Shown here: piece after piece, positions 34,764 through 44,148 of the stretch
How positions within the stretch are numbered: the stretch's first letter is position 1
Layout: every line of letters begins with the position of its first letter
Assembly (NCBI RefSeq): GCF_900105335.1
Contig: NZ_LT629770.1
Coordinates: forward strand, 2,356,001-2,420,000
Source: Microbacterium paraoxydans
GTDB lineage: Bacteria; Actinomycetota; Actinomycetes; Actinomycetales; Microbacteriaceae
Direction: 5' to 3'
Length of the DNA: 64,000 bases
The notes under the pieces: model-generated
The model's database searches: none
What the model saw: the letters and a program-made list of their open reading frames with translations, nothing else
Told to the model about the DNA's origin: nothing
Program-made: the position numbers and the translations under genes

Positions 34764-35804
34764 ATGACCCTCACCGCCCCGCCGGCGGAGCCGCAGGCCG
34801 CCGCCCCCGCAGCGGCGGATGCTCCGCCGCGACGCTCCTGGCGCACCCGCGTCTCCCGTTTCGACCACCGCGCCTCGCCGTACTTCTACATCTCCCCGTT
34901 CTTCCTCCTCTTCGGGCTCATCGGCCTCTTCCCGCTGCTGTACACGGTGTGGGTCGCGGTCCACGAGTGGGACCTGTTGAAGGGCGAGGGACCGTTCGTC
35001 GGCTTCGGCAACTTCGCGGCGATCCTCGGCGACGGCATGTTCTGGAACTCCATCCGGAACACGCTGAGCATCTTCCTGCTCTCCGCCATCCCGCAGCTCG
35101 CCGTCGCCCTGGTGATCGCGTACCTGCTGGACCGCGGGCTGCGGACGCCGACGTTCTGGCGGATGAGCGTCCTCATCCCGTTCGTGGTCACCCCGGTCGC
35201 CGTGGCGATCATCTTCTCCAGCATCTTCAACGAGGCGGACGGGCTGGCCAACAACCTCCTCAACCTCGTCGGCATCGCCGATCAGCAGTGGAAGCACGAC
35301 ACGGTCCTGTCGCACATCGCGATCGCGGTCATGGTGAACTTCCGCTGGACCGGCTACAACGCCCTCATCCTCCTCGCCGCGATGCAGGCCGTGCCGCGCG
35401 ACCTCTACGAATCGGCCGCACTCGACGGTGCCGGGGCGGTGCGGCGGTTCTTCGCCATCACGATCCCCACCATCCGCCCCACGCTGATCTTCGTCATCAT
35501 CACGGCGACCATCGGCGGTCTGCAGATCTTCGCCGAGCCGCGGCTGTTCGACGTCTCCACCGCGGGCGGCATCGGCGGCAGCGATCGGCAGTTCCAGACC
35601 ACCGTGCTGTTCCTCTGGGAACTGGCGTTCTTCCGCCGGAACCTCGGGGAGGCCTCGGCCGTCGCGATCCTGCTCTTCCTGCTGATCGTCGCGATCGGCC
35701 TCATCAACTTCCTGATCTCCCGGCGCATCGCCACCGGAGACGCCCCGAAGAACCGCGCGGCCCGACGCCGCATCCGCCCGACTGGGAAGGAGGAGGCGCG
35801 ATGA
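34764..35804 (+). CDS. cebF: Cellobiose ABC permease (CebF-like)
   Basis: 346-residue CUT1 permease of the MalF type, six helices after an Ala/Pro-rich N-terminus (1-40). The EAA loop is ESAALDGAGAVRRFFAITIP (near 216-235). ATG has AAAGGA upstream; the stop overlaps the cebG start (ATGA). Would form a heterodimer with CebG. Confidence 0.88.
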   Translation: MTLTAPPAEPQAAAPAAADAPPRRSWRTRVSRFDHRASPYFYISPFFLLFGLIGLFPLLYTVWVAVHEWDLLKGEGPFVGFGNFAAILGDGMFWNSIRNTLSIFLLSAIPQLAVALVIAYLLDRGLRTPTFWRMSVLIPFVVTPVAVAIIFSSIFNEADGLANNLLNLVGIADQQWKHDTVLSHIAIAVMVNFRWTGYNALILLAAMQAVPRDLYESAALDGAGAVRRFFAITIPTIRPTLIFVIITATIGGLQIFAEPRLFDVSTAGGIGGSDRQFQTTVLFLWELAFFRRNLGEASAVAILLFLLIVAIGLINFLISRRIATGDAPKNRAARRRIRPTGKEEAR

Positions 35805-36691
35805 CCGCCACCCAGGCCCTCAGCGTGCCGGAGCGCATCCGCCGCCGGCGCGGCACCGCGAGCGGGAGCGCCGGCCTCGGCAGCCGCCCGGGCTTCCTCA
35901 CCTACGGGCTCCTCGCGGCCTTCGTCATCGGCGGCGCCTACCCGCTGTGGTGGTCGTTCGTCGTCGCGAGCGGGACCAACGCGACCCGCGGCGAGACCCT
36001 GCCCCTCATCCCCGGCGGCAACTTCCTCGCGAACGCGGCGAAAGTGTTCGACGCGATCCCGTTCTGGCTCGCCCTGGGCAACTCGTTCCTCATCTCGACG
36101 ATCATCACGATCTCCGTCGTCACGTTCTCGACCCTCGCCGGCTACGCGTTCGCGAAGCTCCGCTTCCGCGGGCGCGACGGCCTCATGGTGTTCGTGATCG
36201 CGACCATGGCCATCCCCACGCAGCTCGGCATCATCCCGCTGTTCATGCTGATGCGCGAACTCGGCTGGACGGGGACGATCGGTGCGGTGATCGTGCCGAC
36301 CCTCGTCACGGCCTTCGGGGTGTTCTTCATGCGGCAGTACCTCGTGGACGTGATCCCGGACGAGCTCATCGAGGCTGCCAGGGTCGACGGCGCGAACCAG
36401 TTCCGCACCTTCCTCACCGTCGGGGTGCCCGCGGCGCGGCCGGCCATGGCGATCCTCGGACTGTTCACGTTCATGACCGCCTGGACCGACTACCTCTGGC
36501 CCCTGATCGTGCTCTCCCCCCAGAACCCGACGCTGCAGACGGCGCTCAGCCAGCTGCAGTCCGGCTATTACATCGACTACTCGATCGTGCTCACCGGCGC
36601 GGTGCTTGCGACCCTTCCGCTCCTCGTGCTCTTCGTGATCGCGGGGCGGCAGCTGGTCAGTGGCATCATGGCGGGCGCGGTGAAAGGATGA
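35801..36691 (+). CDS. cebG: Cellobiose ABC permease (CebG-like)
   Basis: 296-residue MalG-type permease, six helices (first at about 32-52, GFLTYGLLAAFVIGGAYPLWW). EAA loop EAARVDGANQFRTFLTVGVP. GAAGGAGG upstream of the start codon and overlap with the cebF stop. The stop overlaps the GH1 start (ATGA), keeping import and hydrolysis genes coupled. Confidence 0.88.
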   Translation: MTATQALSVPERIRRRRGTASGSAGLGSRPGFLTYGLLAAFVIGGAYPLWWSFVVASGTNATRGETLPLIPGGNFLANAAKVFDAIPFWLALGNSFLISTIITISVVTFSTLAGYAFAKLRFRGRDGLMVFVIATMAIPTQLGIIPLFMLMRELGWTGTIGAVIVPTLVTAFGVFFMRQYLVDVIPDELIEAARVDGANQFRTFLTVGVPAARPAMAILGLFTFMTAWTDYLWPLIVLSPQNPTLQTALSQLQSGYYIDYSIVLTGAVLATLPLLVLFVIAGRQLVSGIMAGAVKG

Positions 36692-38127
36692 CCCCTATGA
36701 CGCGTGCCTTCCCCTCGGACTTCCTCTTCGGCGCGGCGACCGCGGCCTACCAGATCGAGGGCGCCGCCTTCGAGGACGGGCGGACGGCCTCCATCTGGGA
36801 CGCCTTCTGCCGAGTGCCGGGGGCCGTGGTCGGCGGCGACGACGGGGATGTGGCGTGCGACCACTACCACCGGTATCCGCAGGACGTCGCGCTGATGAAG
36901 CAGCTCGGGCTCCAGACGTACCGCTTCTCCACCTCGTGGTCGCGGGTGCGCCCGGACGGTGGCGCGGTCAACCGGGCGGGGGTCGACTTCTACAGCCGCC
37001 TCGTCGACGAGCTCCTCGCGGCCGACATCCTGCCCTGGCTCACGCTGTACCACTGGGACATGCCGCAGGCCCTGCAGGAGGTCGGCGGCTGGACGAACCG
37101 CGACGCCGTCGACCGCTTCCTGGAGTACGCGGGCACCATGCACGACGCCCTCGGCGACCGCGTGAACGTGTGGACGACGCTGAACGAGCCGTGGTGCTCG
37201 TCCTTCCTCTCCTACACCGGGGGCGAGCACGCGCCAGGGCACACGAGCGTCGCCGAGGGGCTGCTGGCCTCGCACCACCTGCTCCTCGCGCACGGCGCGA
37301 CGGTGCGCGAGCTCCGCGGCCGCGACGCCTCCCTCAACCTCGGCATCACGCTGAACCACACGGTGGCCGATCCCGCCGACCCGCAGAACCCCGCGGACGT
37401 GGACGCCGCCCGGCGGCTGGACGGCCAGTTCAACCGGTGGTTCCTCGACCCCATCTACCGCGGCGCCTACCCCGCCGACACCGCGGAGGACATCCGTGCA
37501 GTGGACCCCGAGGCCGTGGCGCGGTTCGAGGCGGCGGTGCACGAGGGCGACCTCGACACCATCGCCCAGCCCATCGACACGCAGGGCGTGAACTACTACC
37601 ACGGCGACCTCGTGTCCGGCACGGGGCCCGAGGACGCGGCGGTGTCCAGCGGCCCGGAGACGGCGCACGTGACGCGCAGCCCGTACCCCTCGCACGAGGG
37701 CATCCATGCCGTCGAGCGCGGACTACCGCGGACCGCCCAGGGCTGGGAGGTCCAGCCGGAGGGACTCACGCGACTGCTGCAGCGGCTCTGGACCGAGTAC
37801 GCCGAGCCCGCGGGCGTGGTGCTCTCGGTGACGGAGAACGGCGCGGCCTACGACGACACCGTCGTGGTGGAGGACGGGGAGACGCGGGTGCCCGATGCCG
37901 ACCGCACCGCGTTCCTGCGCGCGCACCTCGACGCCGTGCTCGACGCCAGGGACAGTGGCGTGGACGTCCGCGGCTACTTCTACTGGTCCCTCTTCGACAA
38001 CTTCGAGTGGGCCTGGGGCTACGACAAGCGCTTCGGGATCGTCCGCGTGGACTACGACACCCAGGAGCGGACGGTCAAGGACTCCGGCCGCGAGTACGCC
38101 CGGATCATCGCCGCCCGGTCCCTCTGA
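36688..38127 (+). CDS. bglC: GH1 beta-glucosidase (BglC-like)
   Basis: 479-residue cytosolic GH1 enzyme. Acid/base E167 in TTLNEPW and nucleophile E383 in SVTENGA; start FPSDFLFGAATAAYQIEGA and late WSLFDNFEWAWGY are diagnostic. It would split imported cellobiose to glucose. ATG 36688 overlaps the cebG stop; a second ATG at 36697 (MTRAFPSD) is an alternative start. The gene ends in a family A palindrome that separates it from cebR. Confidence 0.95.
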   Translation: MTPMTRAFPSDFLFGAATAAYQIEGAAFEDGRTASIWDAFCRVPGAVVGGDDGDVACDHYHRYPQDVALMKQLGLQTYRFSTSWSRVRPDGGAVNRAGVDFYSRLVDELLAADILPWLTLYHWDMPQALQEVGGWTNRDAVDRFLEYAGTMHDALGDRVNVWTTLNEPWCSSFLSYTGGEHAPGHTSVAEGLLASHHLLLAHGATVRELRGRDASLNLGITLNHTVADPADPQNPADVDAARRLDGQFNRWFLDPIYRGAYPADTAEDIRAVDPEAVARFEAAVHEGDLDTIAQPIDTQGVNYYHGDLVSGTGPEDAAVSSGPETAHVTRSPYPSHEGIHAVERGLPRTAQGWEVQPEGLTRLLQRLWTEYAEPAGVVLSVTENGAAYDDTVVVEDGETRVPDADRTAFLRAHLDAVLDARDSGVDVRGYFYWSLFDNFEWAWGYDKRFGIVRVDYDTQERTVKDSGREYARIIAARSL

Positions 38128-38196
38128 CCCGTTCGAATCGCCCGATTGGCCCCATCTGCGGCCGAAATGGGACCAATCGGGCGATTCGAAGCGGGG
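38128..38196. terminator. Family A palindrome, copy 3
   Basis: CCCGTTCGAATCGCCCGATT (38128-38147) pairs with AATCGGGCGATTCGAAGCGGG (from 38175), and the inner stem extends GGCCCCAT/ATGGGACC. Directly follows the bglC stop. Same outer arm as the copies at 2378 and 3627 but with a different inner stem. Confidence 0.8.
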
Positions 38197-38252
38197 GTTT
38201 TCACGGCCTGGCTCCGGGTGGATGAGAATGGGGCGATGGAAGAGAGCAAGCG

Positions 38253-39251
38253 ATGATGTCGCCCCGCGCGACCATCGAGGAGGTCGCGGCCGCCGCCGGC
38301 GTGTCCCGGTCGACCGTGTCGCGCGTGGTCAACGGGTCGACCGCGGTCAGCCCGGAAGCGCTCGCCGCCGTGCGCGCCGCGATCGACGAGCTCAACTACG
38401 TGCCGAACCGCGCCGCGCGCTCGCTCGCCTCCCGGCAGACGCACGCGATCGCCCTCATCGTCCCCGAGGACACGACCCGATTCTTCGGCGACCCGTTCTT
38501 CGCGGCGATCGTGGCCGGCATCACCGGCGCCCTCCGCAGCTCCGACTACCTGCTGAACCTCCTGATCGCGAGCGACGACCCCGGCGACAAGATGACGAGC
38601 TTCGTGCGCAATGGCGGCGTCGACGGCGCGCTCATCGTGTCGCACCACACGAGTGACGCGTTCGTCGACCGGATCGCCGACGCGGTCCCCGTGGTCTACG
38701 GCGGCCGCCCGGTGCGGCGGGCCGAGGGCGACTACGTGGTCGACGTCGACAACGTCGCCGGGGCGCGGGCGGCCACGCAGCGCCTCGTCGACATCGGACG
38801 CACGCGCATCGCCACGATCTCCGGTCCGCTCACGATGCCCTCGTCGACCGACCGCGTGCAGGGGTTCCGCGCCGCGCTCGCCGCCGCGGGGCTGTCTCCT
38901 TTCGCGGAGGAGGAGGGCGACTACAGCGAGGCGAGCGGAGCCGATGCCGCCCGCCGTCTGCTCGCGGAAGGGCGACCGGACGCGATCTTCGTCGCCAGCG
39001 ACCTCATGGCCCGCGGAGCGCTCACGGCGCTGCGGGGTGCCGGGGTGCGGGTGCCTGAGGACATCGCACTCGTCGGCTTCGACGACTCCTCGGTGGCCCT
39101 CACCACCGATCCGCCTCTGACGACGATGCGCCAGCCCATGTACGCCCAGGGCGAGGCGATGACGCAGGTGCTGCTCTCCCGGCTCGCGGGGGAGGACCCG
39201 CCTCGGACGACCATCCTGCCGACGGAGCTCGTCGTCCGCGGCTCCGCCTGA
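38253..39251 (+). CDS. cebR: LacI-family repressor CebR
   Basis: 332 residues: LacI helix-turn-helix (TIEEVAAAAGVSRSTVSRVVNG, near 6-28), hinge AARSLASRQTHAIALIVP and a sugar-binding domain with ASDLMARGALTALRGAGVRVPEDIALVGFDDS. The last gene of the cellobiose cluster and the natural partner for the TGGGAGCGCTCCCA operators at 33257 and 33291. In related systems cellobiose or cello-oligosaccharide releases CebR. ATG 38253 and ATG 38256 are adjacent; either may start. Confidence 0.9.
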   Translation: MMSPRATIEEVAAAAGVSRSTVSRVVNGSTAVSPEALAAVRAAIDELNYVPNRAARSLASRQTHAIALIVPEDTTRFFGDPFFAAIVAGITGALRSSDYLLNLLIASDDPGDKMTSFVRNGGVDGALIVSHHTSDAFVDRIADAVPVVYGGRPVRRAEGDYVVDVDNVAGARAATQRLVDIGRTRIATISGPLTMPSSTDRVQGFRAALAAAGLSPFAEEEGDYSEASGADAARRLLAEGRPDAIFVASDLMARGALTALRGAGVRVPEDIALVGFDDSSVALTTDPPLTTMRQPMYAQGEAMTQVLLSRLAGEDPPRTTILPTELVVRGSA

Positions 39252-39334
39252 GCCGCACCGACCGCGGACACGGGTGAGGCCCGGTCGCGGAACGACCGGG
39301 CCTCGGTGGTGCCGGAGCGCGTCTGACGAGAGCG

Positions 39335-40144
39335 TCAGTTCCCGTAGAGCGAGACGACGCCGCTGCGGTCGACGCTGGTCATCGACAGATCGGCCGAGCT
39401 GCCGTTGCACTGCGGGTAGTGCATGATCGACGACGAGTCGTACGGCGTGAGCGGACGCCAGTTGTTGTCCTCGAAGCAGGTGCCCGCCTCCGGGCGGGTG
39501 TGCTCGTGGCGGAAGCCGAGGACGTGGCCGAGCTCGTGGCCGAGCACGTTCGTCGGGGTCCACGCTCCGGCGCTCCAGATCGAGTCGTCGATGAGGACGT
39601 TCTGCTGGCGGGCCGGCGTGCTGGGGAAGAAGGCGCGGGCGATGTACTGCGTCGTGGCCACCGGCTCGACGGAGAAGACGACGGCGTTGTTCCGCGTGGT
39701 GCAGTTGGCGTCGGCGCTGCTCACGTAGCGGAAGTCGACCTTCGAAGACGCGGACTCCCAGAGCGCCGCGCCGCCCTCCATCGCCCGGACGACGTCGGCG
39801 TGCCGGCTGCCGAACTTCGTGCTCACGCAGTAGGTGAGGTTGGCCACCTGTGCGGCCGACCACTTGTCATCGATGTTGTTGACCGTGTTGACGATGAGGC
39901 CATCGTTGAGGGTCTCGGGGCCGACGAGCCGGTCGTAGAACGCGCGCAGCTCCTTCTTGTTCGAGATCACCTCATCGCCGTTGACGACGTAGGCGCCGTC
40001 GACGTCCCGATAGGTCGACGCCGCGAACTCCTGGTACGAGGGCGCGGAGTCGTCGGGGGACGCGGCCGTGGCGGGGATGACCGCGCTGAGGCTGAGCGCG
40101 GCCGCCGCGGTGGCGGCGAGCGCGAGTTTTCTGGTGAATCGCAT
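39335..40144 (-). CDS. Secreted zinc metalloprotease (HELGHxxGFRH metzincin-like)
   Basis: 269 residues with a signal peptide (1-28, cleavage near ATAAS) and a catalytic region LGHELGHVLGFRHEH: H203, H207 and H213 bind zinc with E204 as base. A Met-turn is at M241 (SIMHYP), as in metzincins. This looks like the bacterial dual-action HEIGH/M57-type peptidases. Cysteines (106, 148, 223, 246) could form two disulfides in the secreted protein. Residues 30-90 resemble a propeptide (SYQEFAASTYRDVDGAYVVNGDEVISNKKEL). Substrate unknown. Confidence 0.87.
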   Translation of the reverse strand: MRFTRKLALAATAAAALSLSAVIPATAASPDDSAPSYQEFAASTYRDVDGAYVVNGDEVISNKKELRAFYDRLVGPETLNDGLIVNTVNNIDDKWSAAQVANLTYCVSTKFGSRHADVVRAMEGGAALWESASSKVDFRYVSSADANCTTRNNAVVFSVEPVATTQYIARAFFPSTPARQQNVLIDDSIWSAGAWTPTNVLGHELGHVLGFRHEHTRPEAGTCFEDNNWRPLTPYDSSSIMHYPQCNGSSADLSMTSVDRSGVVSLYGN

Positions 40145-40438
40145 GGAAGATCCTCTTCGATCTGAGCGGTGCCGCGCGCCCGGTGAGCGAGCGGACTCCG
40201 GCCGGAACGGTGAGCATCGCTGCCACCGAGGGGCCGAAGCCCGCTCACGCTAACCGCGCGATTTCGACGGGGTCAAGGCGCGACACGGCCCGTCGCCCGC
40301 TTTCTGCACTCAGGTCAGGAATCGGCTGGATCGGTCGCCGTCGAAGGTGCCGCCACGGCTCGGCCGGACGTCGGCACCGGCGGTCGACGACCGGGCCTGG
40401 TCGTCGGTCCCTCGTCGTAGGCCGGAGGTCGAGGATGA

Positions 40439-40528
40439 CCACGGACGCGTCTCCGCCACCCCCTCCATAGGCGTGAGACGCGTCCGTGGCCCGCTGCGGC
40501 GAACCCCCGCGCCGCGAGTGCTCGCACC
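40439..40528 (+). ncRNA. Candidate structured RNA with C-rich hairpin loops
   Basis: CCACGGACGCGTCTC (40439-40453) pairs perfectly with 40475-40489; the 21-nt loop closes again as CGCC/GGCG leaving ACCCCCTCCATA. Next, GCGGCG-AACCCCCG-CGCCGC (about 40496-40515) and GCGAG-TG-CTCGC form further hairpins. Two stem-loops with cytosine-rich loops are reminiscent of the actinobacterial 6C RNA, but I cannot confirm a match; promoter and terminator are not evident. Confidence 0.25.
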
Positions 40529-40538
40529 CTCCATAGGT

Positions 40539-40552
40539 TGAACGAGCATTCA
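40539..40552. promoter_or_regulatory. TetR-type operator upstream of the TetR gene at 40620
   Basis: TGAACGAGCATTCA fits the TGAAYGNNCRTTCA pattern bound by many TetR regulators. It lies 68-81 bp before the TetR start, suggesting autoregulation. Confidence 0.55.
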
Positions 40553-40619
40553 GTGATTAATCTATCCCGAGACGGCCCGTGAGGGAATTCCGCCGGACGA
40601 CCCGGGAGGTGGACACCGC

Positions 40620-41288
40620 ATGGCGCGATCGGATGCGCAGAATCGTCTGGCGCGAGAGCGCGCCAGGGAGAACATCCTCCAGGCGGCGATCGAGGTGTTC
40701 AGCGAACGCGGCGTCGCCGGGGCGGGCATCGCCGAGATCACGCGTCGCGCCGGAGTCGCCCAGGGGTTGGTGAACTACCACTTCGGCGGCAAGGACCAGC
40801 TCGTCGGCGCTGTGATCGACCGCTGGTTCGAGACGGTCCTGGCCTTCGCGCAGGTCGAGGGCACGCCCGACGAGATGCTGGCCGCGATCATCGACGGGGC
40901 GATCGGGGCGACCGCCTTCGCGATGCCTCTGCAGCGCGCGGTGCTCGCCATGCAGCAGCAGCCGCTCACCCATCGGCTGTTCGCGGAGTCGGAGCAGCGC
41001 TACGCCGAGGGTGCGGCGGCCGCGGAGGATGCCGTGCGCGCCGTCTTCCGCGCCCGAGGCGCCGAGGACCCGGCCCTGGAGGAGGTCATGCTCCGCAGCA
41101 CTCTGGAGGGGGTGTTCGTGAAGTACTGCGTCTTCGGCGACACGTATCCGCTCGAGGACGCGCGGCGCTGGCTGCACCGCCGGTACGGTCTCCCGGAGCC
41201 GACCGCCGCGTTGCCTGGGCTGCCGGCCTCGCCCCGGGGCGAACCCCGCCCCCGCGCCACGGCGGCGCTGCGGACCGACGCGTCCTGA
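40620..41288 (+). CDS. TetR-family transcriptional regulator
   Basis: 222 residues; helix-turn-helix region RENILQAAIEVFSERGVAGAGIAEITRR and AQGLVNYHFGGKDQLVGAVID (about 17-70). The effector domain (75-190) is helical; the C-terminal 30 residues are Pro/Arg-rich and probably disordered. GGGAGG is placed 10 nt before the ATG. Neighbours give no target: convergent to a GntR gene, with a TetR-type operator in front of itself. Confidence 0.85.
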   Translation: MARSDAQNRLARERARENILQAAIEVFSERGVAGAGIAEITRRAGVAQGLVNYHFGGKDQLVGAVIDRWFETVLAFAQVEGTPDEMLAAIIDGAIGATAFAMPLQRAVLAMQQQPLTHRLFAESEQRYAEGAAAAEDAVRAVFRARGAEDPALEEVMLRSTLEGVFVKYCVFGDTYPLEDARRWLHRRYGLPEPTAALPGLPASPRGEPRPRATAALRTDAS

Positions 41289-41298
41289 GTCGCCGCGC

Positions 41299-41955
41299 TC
41301 AGTCGAGCTGCATCCGCGCGAACGCGCCGAGCACGACCCGTTCCGACTGCACGAGGTACCGCTCCAACTCGGCTGCGCCGGCCTCCGCGCCGCGGGTGAG
41401 GAACGTGTCGAGGACGGCGCGGTTCTTCCGGACGAACGGCTCGTGCAGGGCGCGGGGGTCGTCGATCTTGAGGAAAGCGAGCCGCAGCTCCGCCGCGACG
41501 TTCCGGTAGGTGCGGGCGAGACGAGGGCTGTCGGCGAGGTCGACGAGCGCGACGTGGAACGCCATGTTCGCGCTGCCGACCGCGCGCCAGGCGGACGTGT
41601 CGTCTGCCGAGACCCCGGCCACGGCGGCCTCGGCCGCGGCGACCGCGTCGGTCATGCGCTGGACGGCGGGATGCTCGGGCTCGGACTGCCGCAGAGCCGT
41701 GCACTCGATGACCCGGCGGGCGCGGTAGATGTCGATGACGTCGGCAATCGAGGGAGAGGCGACCGAGACGCCGCGGTGCGGGATGTGCTCGACGAGGCCC
41801 TGTTCCGCGAGCACCCGGAACGCCTCGCGCAGGGTGTTGCGCGACACGTCGAAGCGCTCGGCGAGAGCCGATTCGGACAGCCGGGAGCCCGGGGCGACGT
41901 CGCCGTCGATGATGCGCTGACGGAGCACGTCGGCGAGCGGGCCCTGCTGGTTCAT
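41299..41955 (-). CDS. GntR-family (FCD) regulator of the 5-oxoproline operon
   Basis: 218 residues: winged helix DVLRQRIIDGDVAPGSRLSESALAERFDVSRNTLREAFRVLAEQGLV (in order from about 8) and a helical FCD domain with metal-binding type residues (D in IDIYRARRVIE, H in MAFHVALVDLA). Divergent from the NRAMP-pxp genes, with a palindrome over their promoter, so it likely controls them. ATG 41955 is preferred; an in-frame ATG at 41976 would add seven residues. Confidence 0.88.
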   Translation of the reverse strand: MNQQGPLADVLRQRIIDGDVAPGSRLSESALAERFDVSRNTLREAFRVLAEQGLVEHIPHRGVSVASPSIADVIDIYRARRVIECTALRQSEPEHPAVQRMTDAVAAAEAAVAGVSADDTSAWRAVGSANMAFHVALVDLADSPRLARTYRNVAAELRLAFLKIDDPRALHEPFVRKNRAVLDTFLTRGAEAGAAELERYLVQSERVVLGAFARMQLD

Positions 41956-42026
41956 GCCTTCATCGTAGGGCGGCATCACGCCGATCATTACCGAAAAGCA
42001 ATCGCGCTGTAGCACGACGGAAACAT

Positions 42027-42062
42027 GATTGTTGAACAATCGGGTTCTGTCCGTTCTACACT
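42027..42062 (+). promoter_or_regulatory. Promoter and GntR-type operator of the pxp operon
   Basis: GATTGTTGAACAATC (42027-42041) is a palindrome with one central base, of the size expected for FCD-type GntR dimers. It covers the -35 (TTGAAC, 42032-42037, or TGAACA one base on); a -10 TACACT is at 42057-42062. Confidence 0.65.
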
Positions 42063-42103
42063 GGGGGTCACCCGACACCCACCAACGACGATGGGACCCC
42101 CCT

Positions 42104-43381
42104 ATGTCCGAGCAGTCCGCCCCCGCCCTCACCCCCGAGGACGAAGCCCGCGCCGCCCACGCGAAGAAGCGCGCCGGCCGCAGTGCCGTCATCGGCGCCA
42201 TCTTCCTCATGGCCACGAGCGCCATCGGCCCCGGCTTCATCACCCAGACCGCAACGTTCACCGCCCAGATGGGAGCCGCCTTCGCGTTCGCCATCCTCGT
42301 GTCGATCCTCGTCGACATCGCGGTGCAGCTGAACATCTGGCGCATGATCACCTCGTCCGGCAAGCGTGCCGGCGAGCTCGCCAACAGCGCCATCCCGTTC
42401 TCCGGCCACGTCATCGCCGTCCTCGTCGTCATCGGCGGACTCGCGTTCAACATCGGCAACATCGCCGGTGGCGGCCTGGGTCTGAACGCCCTCCTGGGGC
42501 TCGACCCGAAGCTCGGCGGCGCGCTCACGGCGGCCCTCGCGATCATCATCTTCCTCGTGAAGAAGGCCGGCAAGGTGATGGACATCGTGCTGATCGTCCT
42601 CGGCATCGGGATGATCGTGATGACCCTCGTGGTCGCGTTCATCGCCCAGCCGCCGGTCGGCGACGCCCTGCGCCAGACCTTCGTGCCCGACCAGCTCAAC
42701 TTCGCCACCATCACCACGATCGTCGGCGGCACGGTCGGCGGCTACATCACCTACTCCGGCGCTCACCGCTACCTCGACTCCGGCCACGTGGGCCCGCAGT
42801 ACGCGAAGCCCGTCATGCGCGCCGCCGCCAACGGCATCCTCGTGACCGGCATCATGCGCTACGTGCTGTTCCTCGCGATCCTCGGTGTGGTGGCCTCCGG
42901 CGTGGCGCTCGACCTCTCCTCGCAGGCCGCGAACCCGGCCGGGCAGGCGTTCGGTGCGGTGCTCGGCGACGCGGGGCTCCGGGTCTTCGGCGCGATCTTC
43001 TGGGCCGCCGCGATCAGCTCGGTCATCGGTGCCGCGTACACCTCGGCGACGTTCCTCTCGACGTTCACCGCCAAGCTCCGCGGCGGCTGGCCGCTGCAGC
43101 TCGCCACCGTCGCGTTCATCGTCGTGTCGCTGGCGGTCTACCTGGCGATCGGCACGGCCCCGGCCGCGATCCTCGTCTTCGTCGGCGGCTTCAACGGCCT
43201 GATCCTCCCCATCGGCCTCACGGTGTTCATGTACATCGGCTGGTTCCGCCGCGACCTGCTCGGCGACCGGAAGTACCCGATGTGGCTGCTCATCGCGGGC
43301 ACCGTCGTGACCGCGCTCACCTGGTACATGGGCGCCGTCTCGATCGGCCCCATCTTCGCCTTCCTCGGAATCGGAGCGTGA
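42104..43381 (+). CDS. NRAMP-like permease of the 5-oxoprolinase cluster (YcsG type)
   Basis: 425-residue integral membrane protein of the NRAMP fold with about eleven helices. The first-helix motif is [21 protein letters not shown], where metal-transporting NRAMPs have a DPGN-type metal site; here the Asp is replaced (IGPGF), so metal transport is doubtful. Together with pxpA, YcsI and pxpBC the layout matches the Bacillus ycsF-ycsG-ycsI cluster, where this protein may import 5-oxoproline or a related compound. The pxpA start follows 1 nt after the stop. Confidence 0.82.
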   Translation: MSEQSAPALTPEDEARAAHAKKRAGRSAVIGAIFLMATSAIGPGFITQTATFTAQMGAAFAFAILVSILVDIAVQLNIWRMITSSGKRAGELANSAIPFSGHVIAVLVVIGGLAFNIGNIAGGGLGLNALLGLDPKLGGALTAALAIIIFLVKKAGKVMDIVLIVLGIGMIVMTLVVAFIAQPPVGDALRQTFVPDQLNFATITTIVGGTVGGYITYSGAHRYLDSGHVGPQYAKPVMRAAANGILVTGIMRYVLFLAILGVVASGVALDLSSQAANPAGQAFGAVLGDAGLRVFGAIFWAAAISSVIGAAYTSATFLSTFTAKLRGGWPLQLATVAFIVVSLAVYLAIGTAPAAILVFVGGFNGLILPIGLTVFMYIGWFRRDLLGDRKYPMWLLIAGTVVTALTWYMGAVSIGPIFAFLGIGA

Positions 43382-43382
43382 C

Positions 43383-44147
43383 ATGGCGACCATCGACCTG
43401 AACTCGGACCTCGGCGAGAACGTCCCCGACCGGATCGTCAGCGACGACGCGAGCATGCTCGAGATCGTCACGAGTGCGAACGTGTCGTGCGGGTTCCACG
43501 CGGGCAGCCCGGAGGGGATCCGCGAGACCCTGGCCGCGGCCGTCGCCGGCGGCGTCGTGATCGGCGCCCACCCCGGGTACCGCGACTACGAGAACTTCGG
43601 GCGCACGAAGGTCGACATCGACTCGGCCACGCTGCAGGCGCACGTGGAGTACCAGCTCGGTGCTCTCCTCGGGCTCACCGCGGCGGTCGGCGGGCGGGTC
43701 TCCTACGTCAAGCCGCACGGGGCGCTCTACAACACCATCGCCCGCGACGAGCGGCAGTCGAAGGACGTCGTGGCGGCCATCAAGGCGGTCGACCCCTCGC
43801 TTGTGCTGCTCGGTCTCGCCGGCGGAGTGGTGCTCGACGTCGCCGAGCGGGCCGGACTCGCGGTCGCCGCGGAGGCCTTCGCGGATCGCGCGTACCAGCC
43901 GGACGGTCAGCTCGTCTCGCGCACCGAGGAGGGGGCCGTGCTGCACGACCCCACCGCGGTGGCCGAGCGGATGGTGCGCCTGGCCGCGGACGGCGTGATC
44001 CGGGCGATCGACGGCACCGACGTGGCCGTGTCCGCGCAGTCGATCTGCGTGCACGGCGACAGCCCCGGCTCGGTCGCGATGGCCGCGGAGACGAAGCGCC
44101 TGCTGCAGGCGGAGGGCATCACCATCGCCCCGTTCGCCGGAGTCTGA
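43383..44147 (+). CDS. pxpA: 5-oxoprolinase subunit A (LamB/YcsF family)
   Basis: 254-residue TIM-barrel-like subunit needed for ATP-dependent opening of 5-oxoproline to glutamate with PxpB and PxpC. Diagnostic sequence: [56 protein letters not shown] and [14 protein letters not shown]. Formerly annotated as lactam utilisation protein. Tightly spaced with neighbours on both sides. Confidence 0.95.
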   Translation: MATIDLNSDLGENVPDRIVSDDASMLEIVTSANVSCGFHAGSPEGIRETLAAAVAGGVVIGAHPGYRDYENFGRTKVDIDSATLQAHVEYQLGALLGLTAAVGGRVSYVKPHGALYNTIARDERQSKDVVAAIKAVDPSLVLLGLAGGVVLDVAERAGLAVAAEAFADRAYQPDGQLVSRTEEGAVLHDPTAVAERMVRLAADGVIRAIDGTDVAVSAQSICVHGDSPGSVAMAAETKRLLQAEGITIAPFAGV

Positions 44148-44148
44148 C

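Larger units (their letters stand above)
40145..40619. other. 475-nt intergenic region
   Basis: No convincing gene. It holds a 15-bp perfect hairpin (40439-40489), C-rich loops, a direct repeat of CACCC(C)CTCCATAGG (near 40457-40470 and 40525-40536) and a TetR-type operator at 40539-40552. The first part (40145-40430) has only weak inverted repeats and no coding signal I trust. Confidence 0.6.

Noticed and set aside
40183..40470. Small plus-strand gene in the 475-nt gap
   Set aside because: No ribosome site, no hydrophobic or domain features and it runs through the 15-bp hairpin; composition is that of a chance frame.
42104..43381. Mn2+/Fe2+ NRAMP transporter
   Set aside because: The metal-site Asp of helix 1 is absent and the gene sits in a 5-oxoproline operon.
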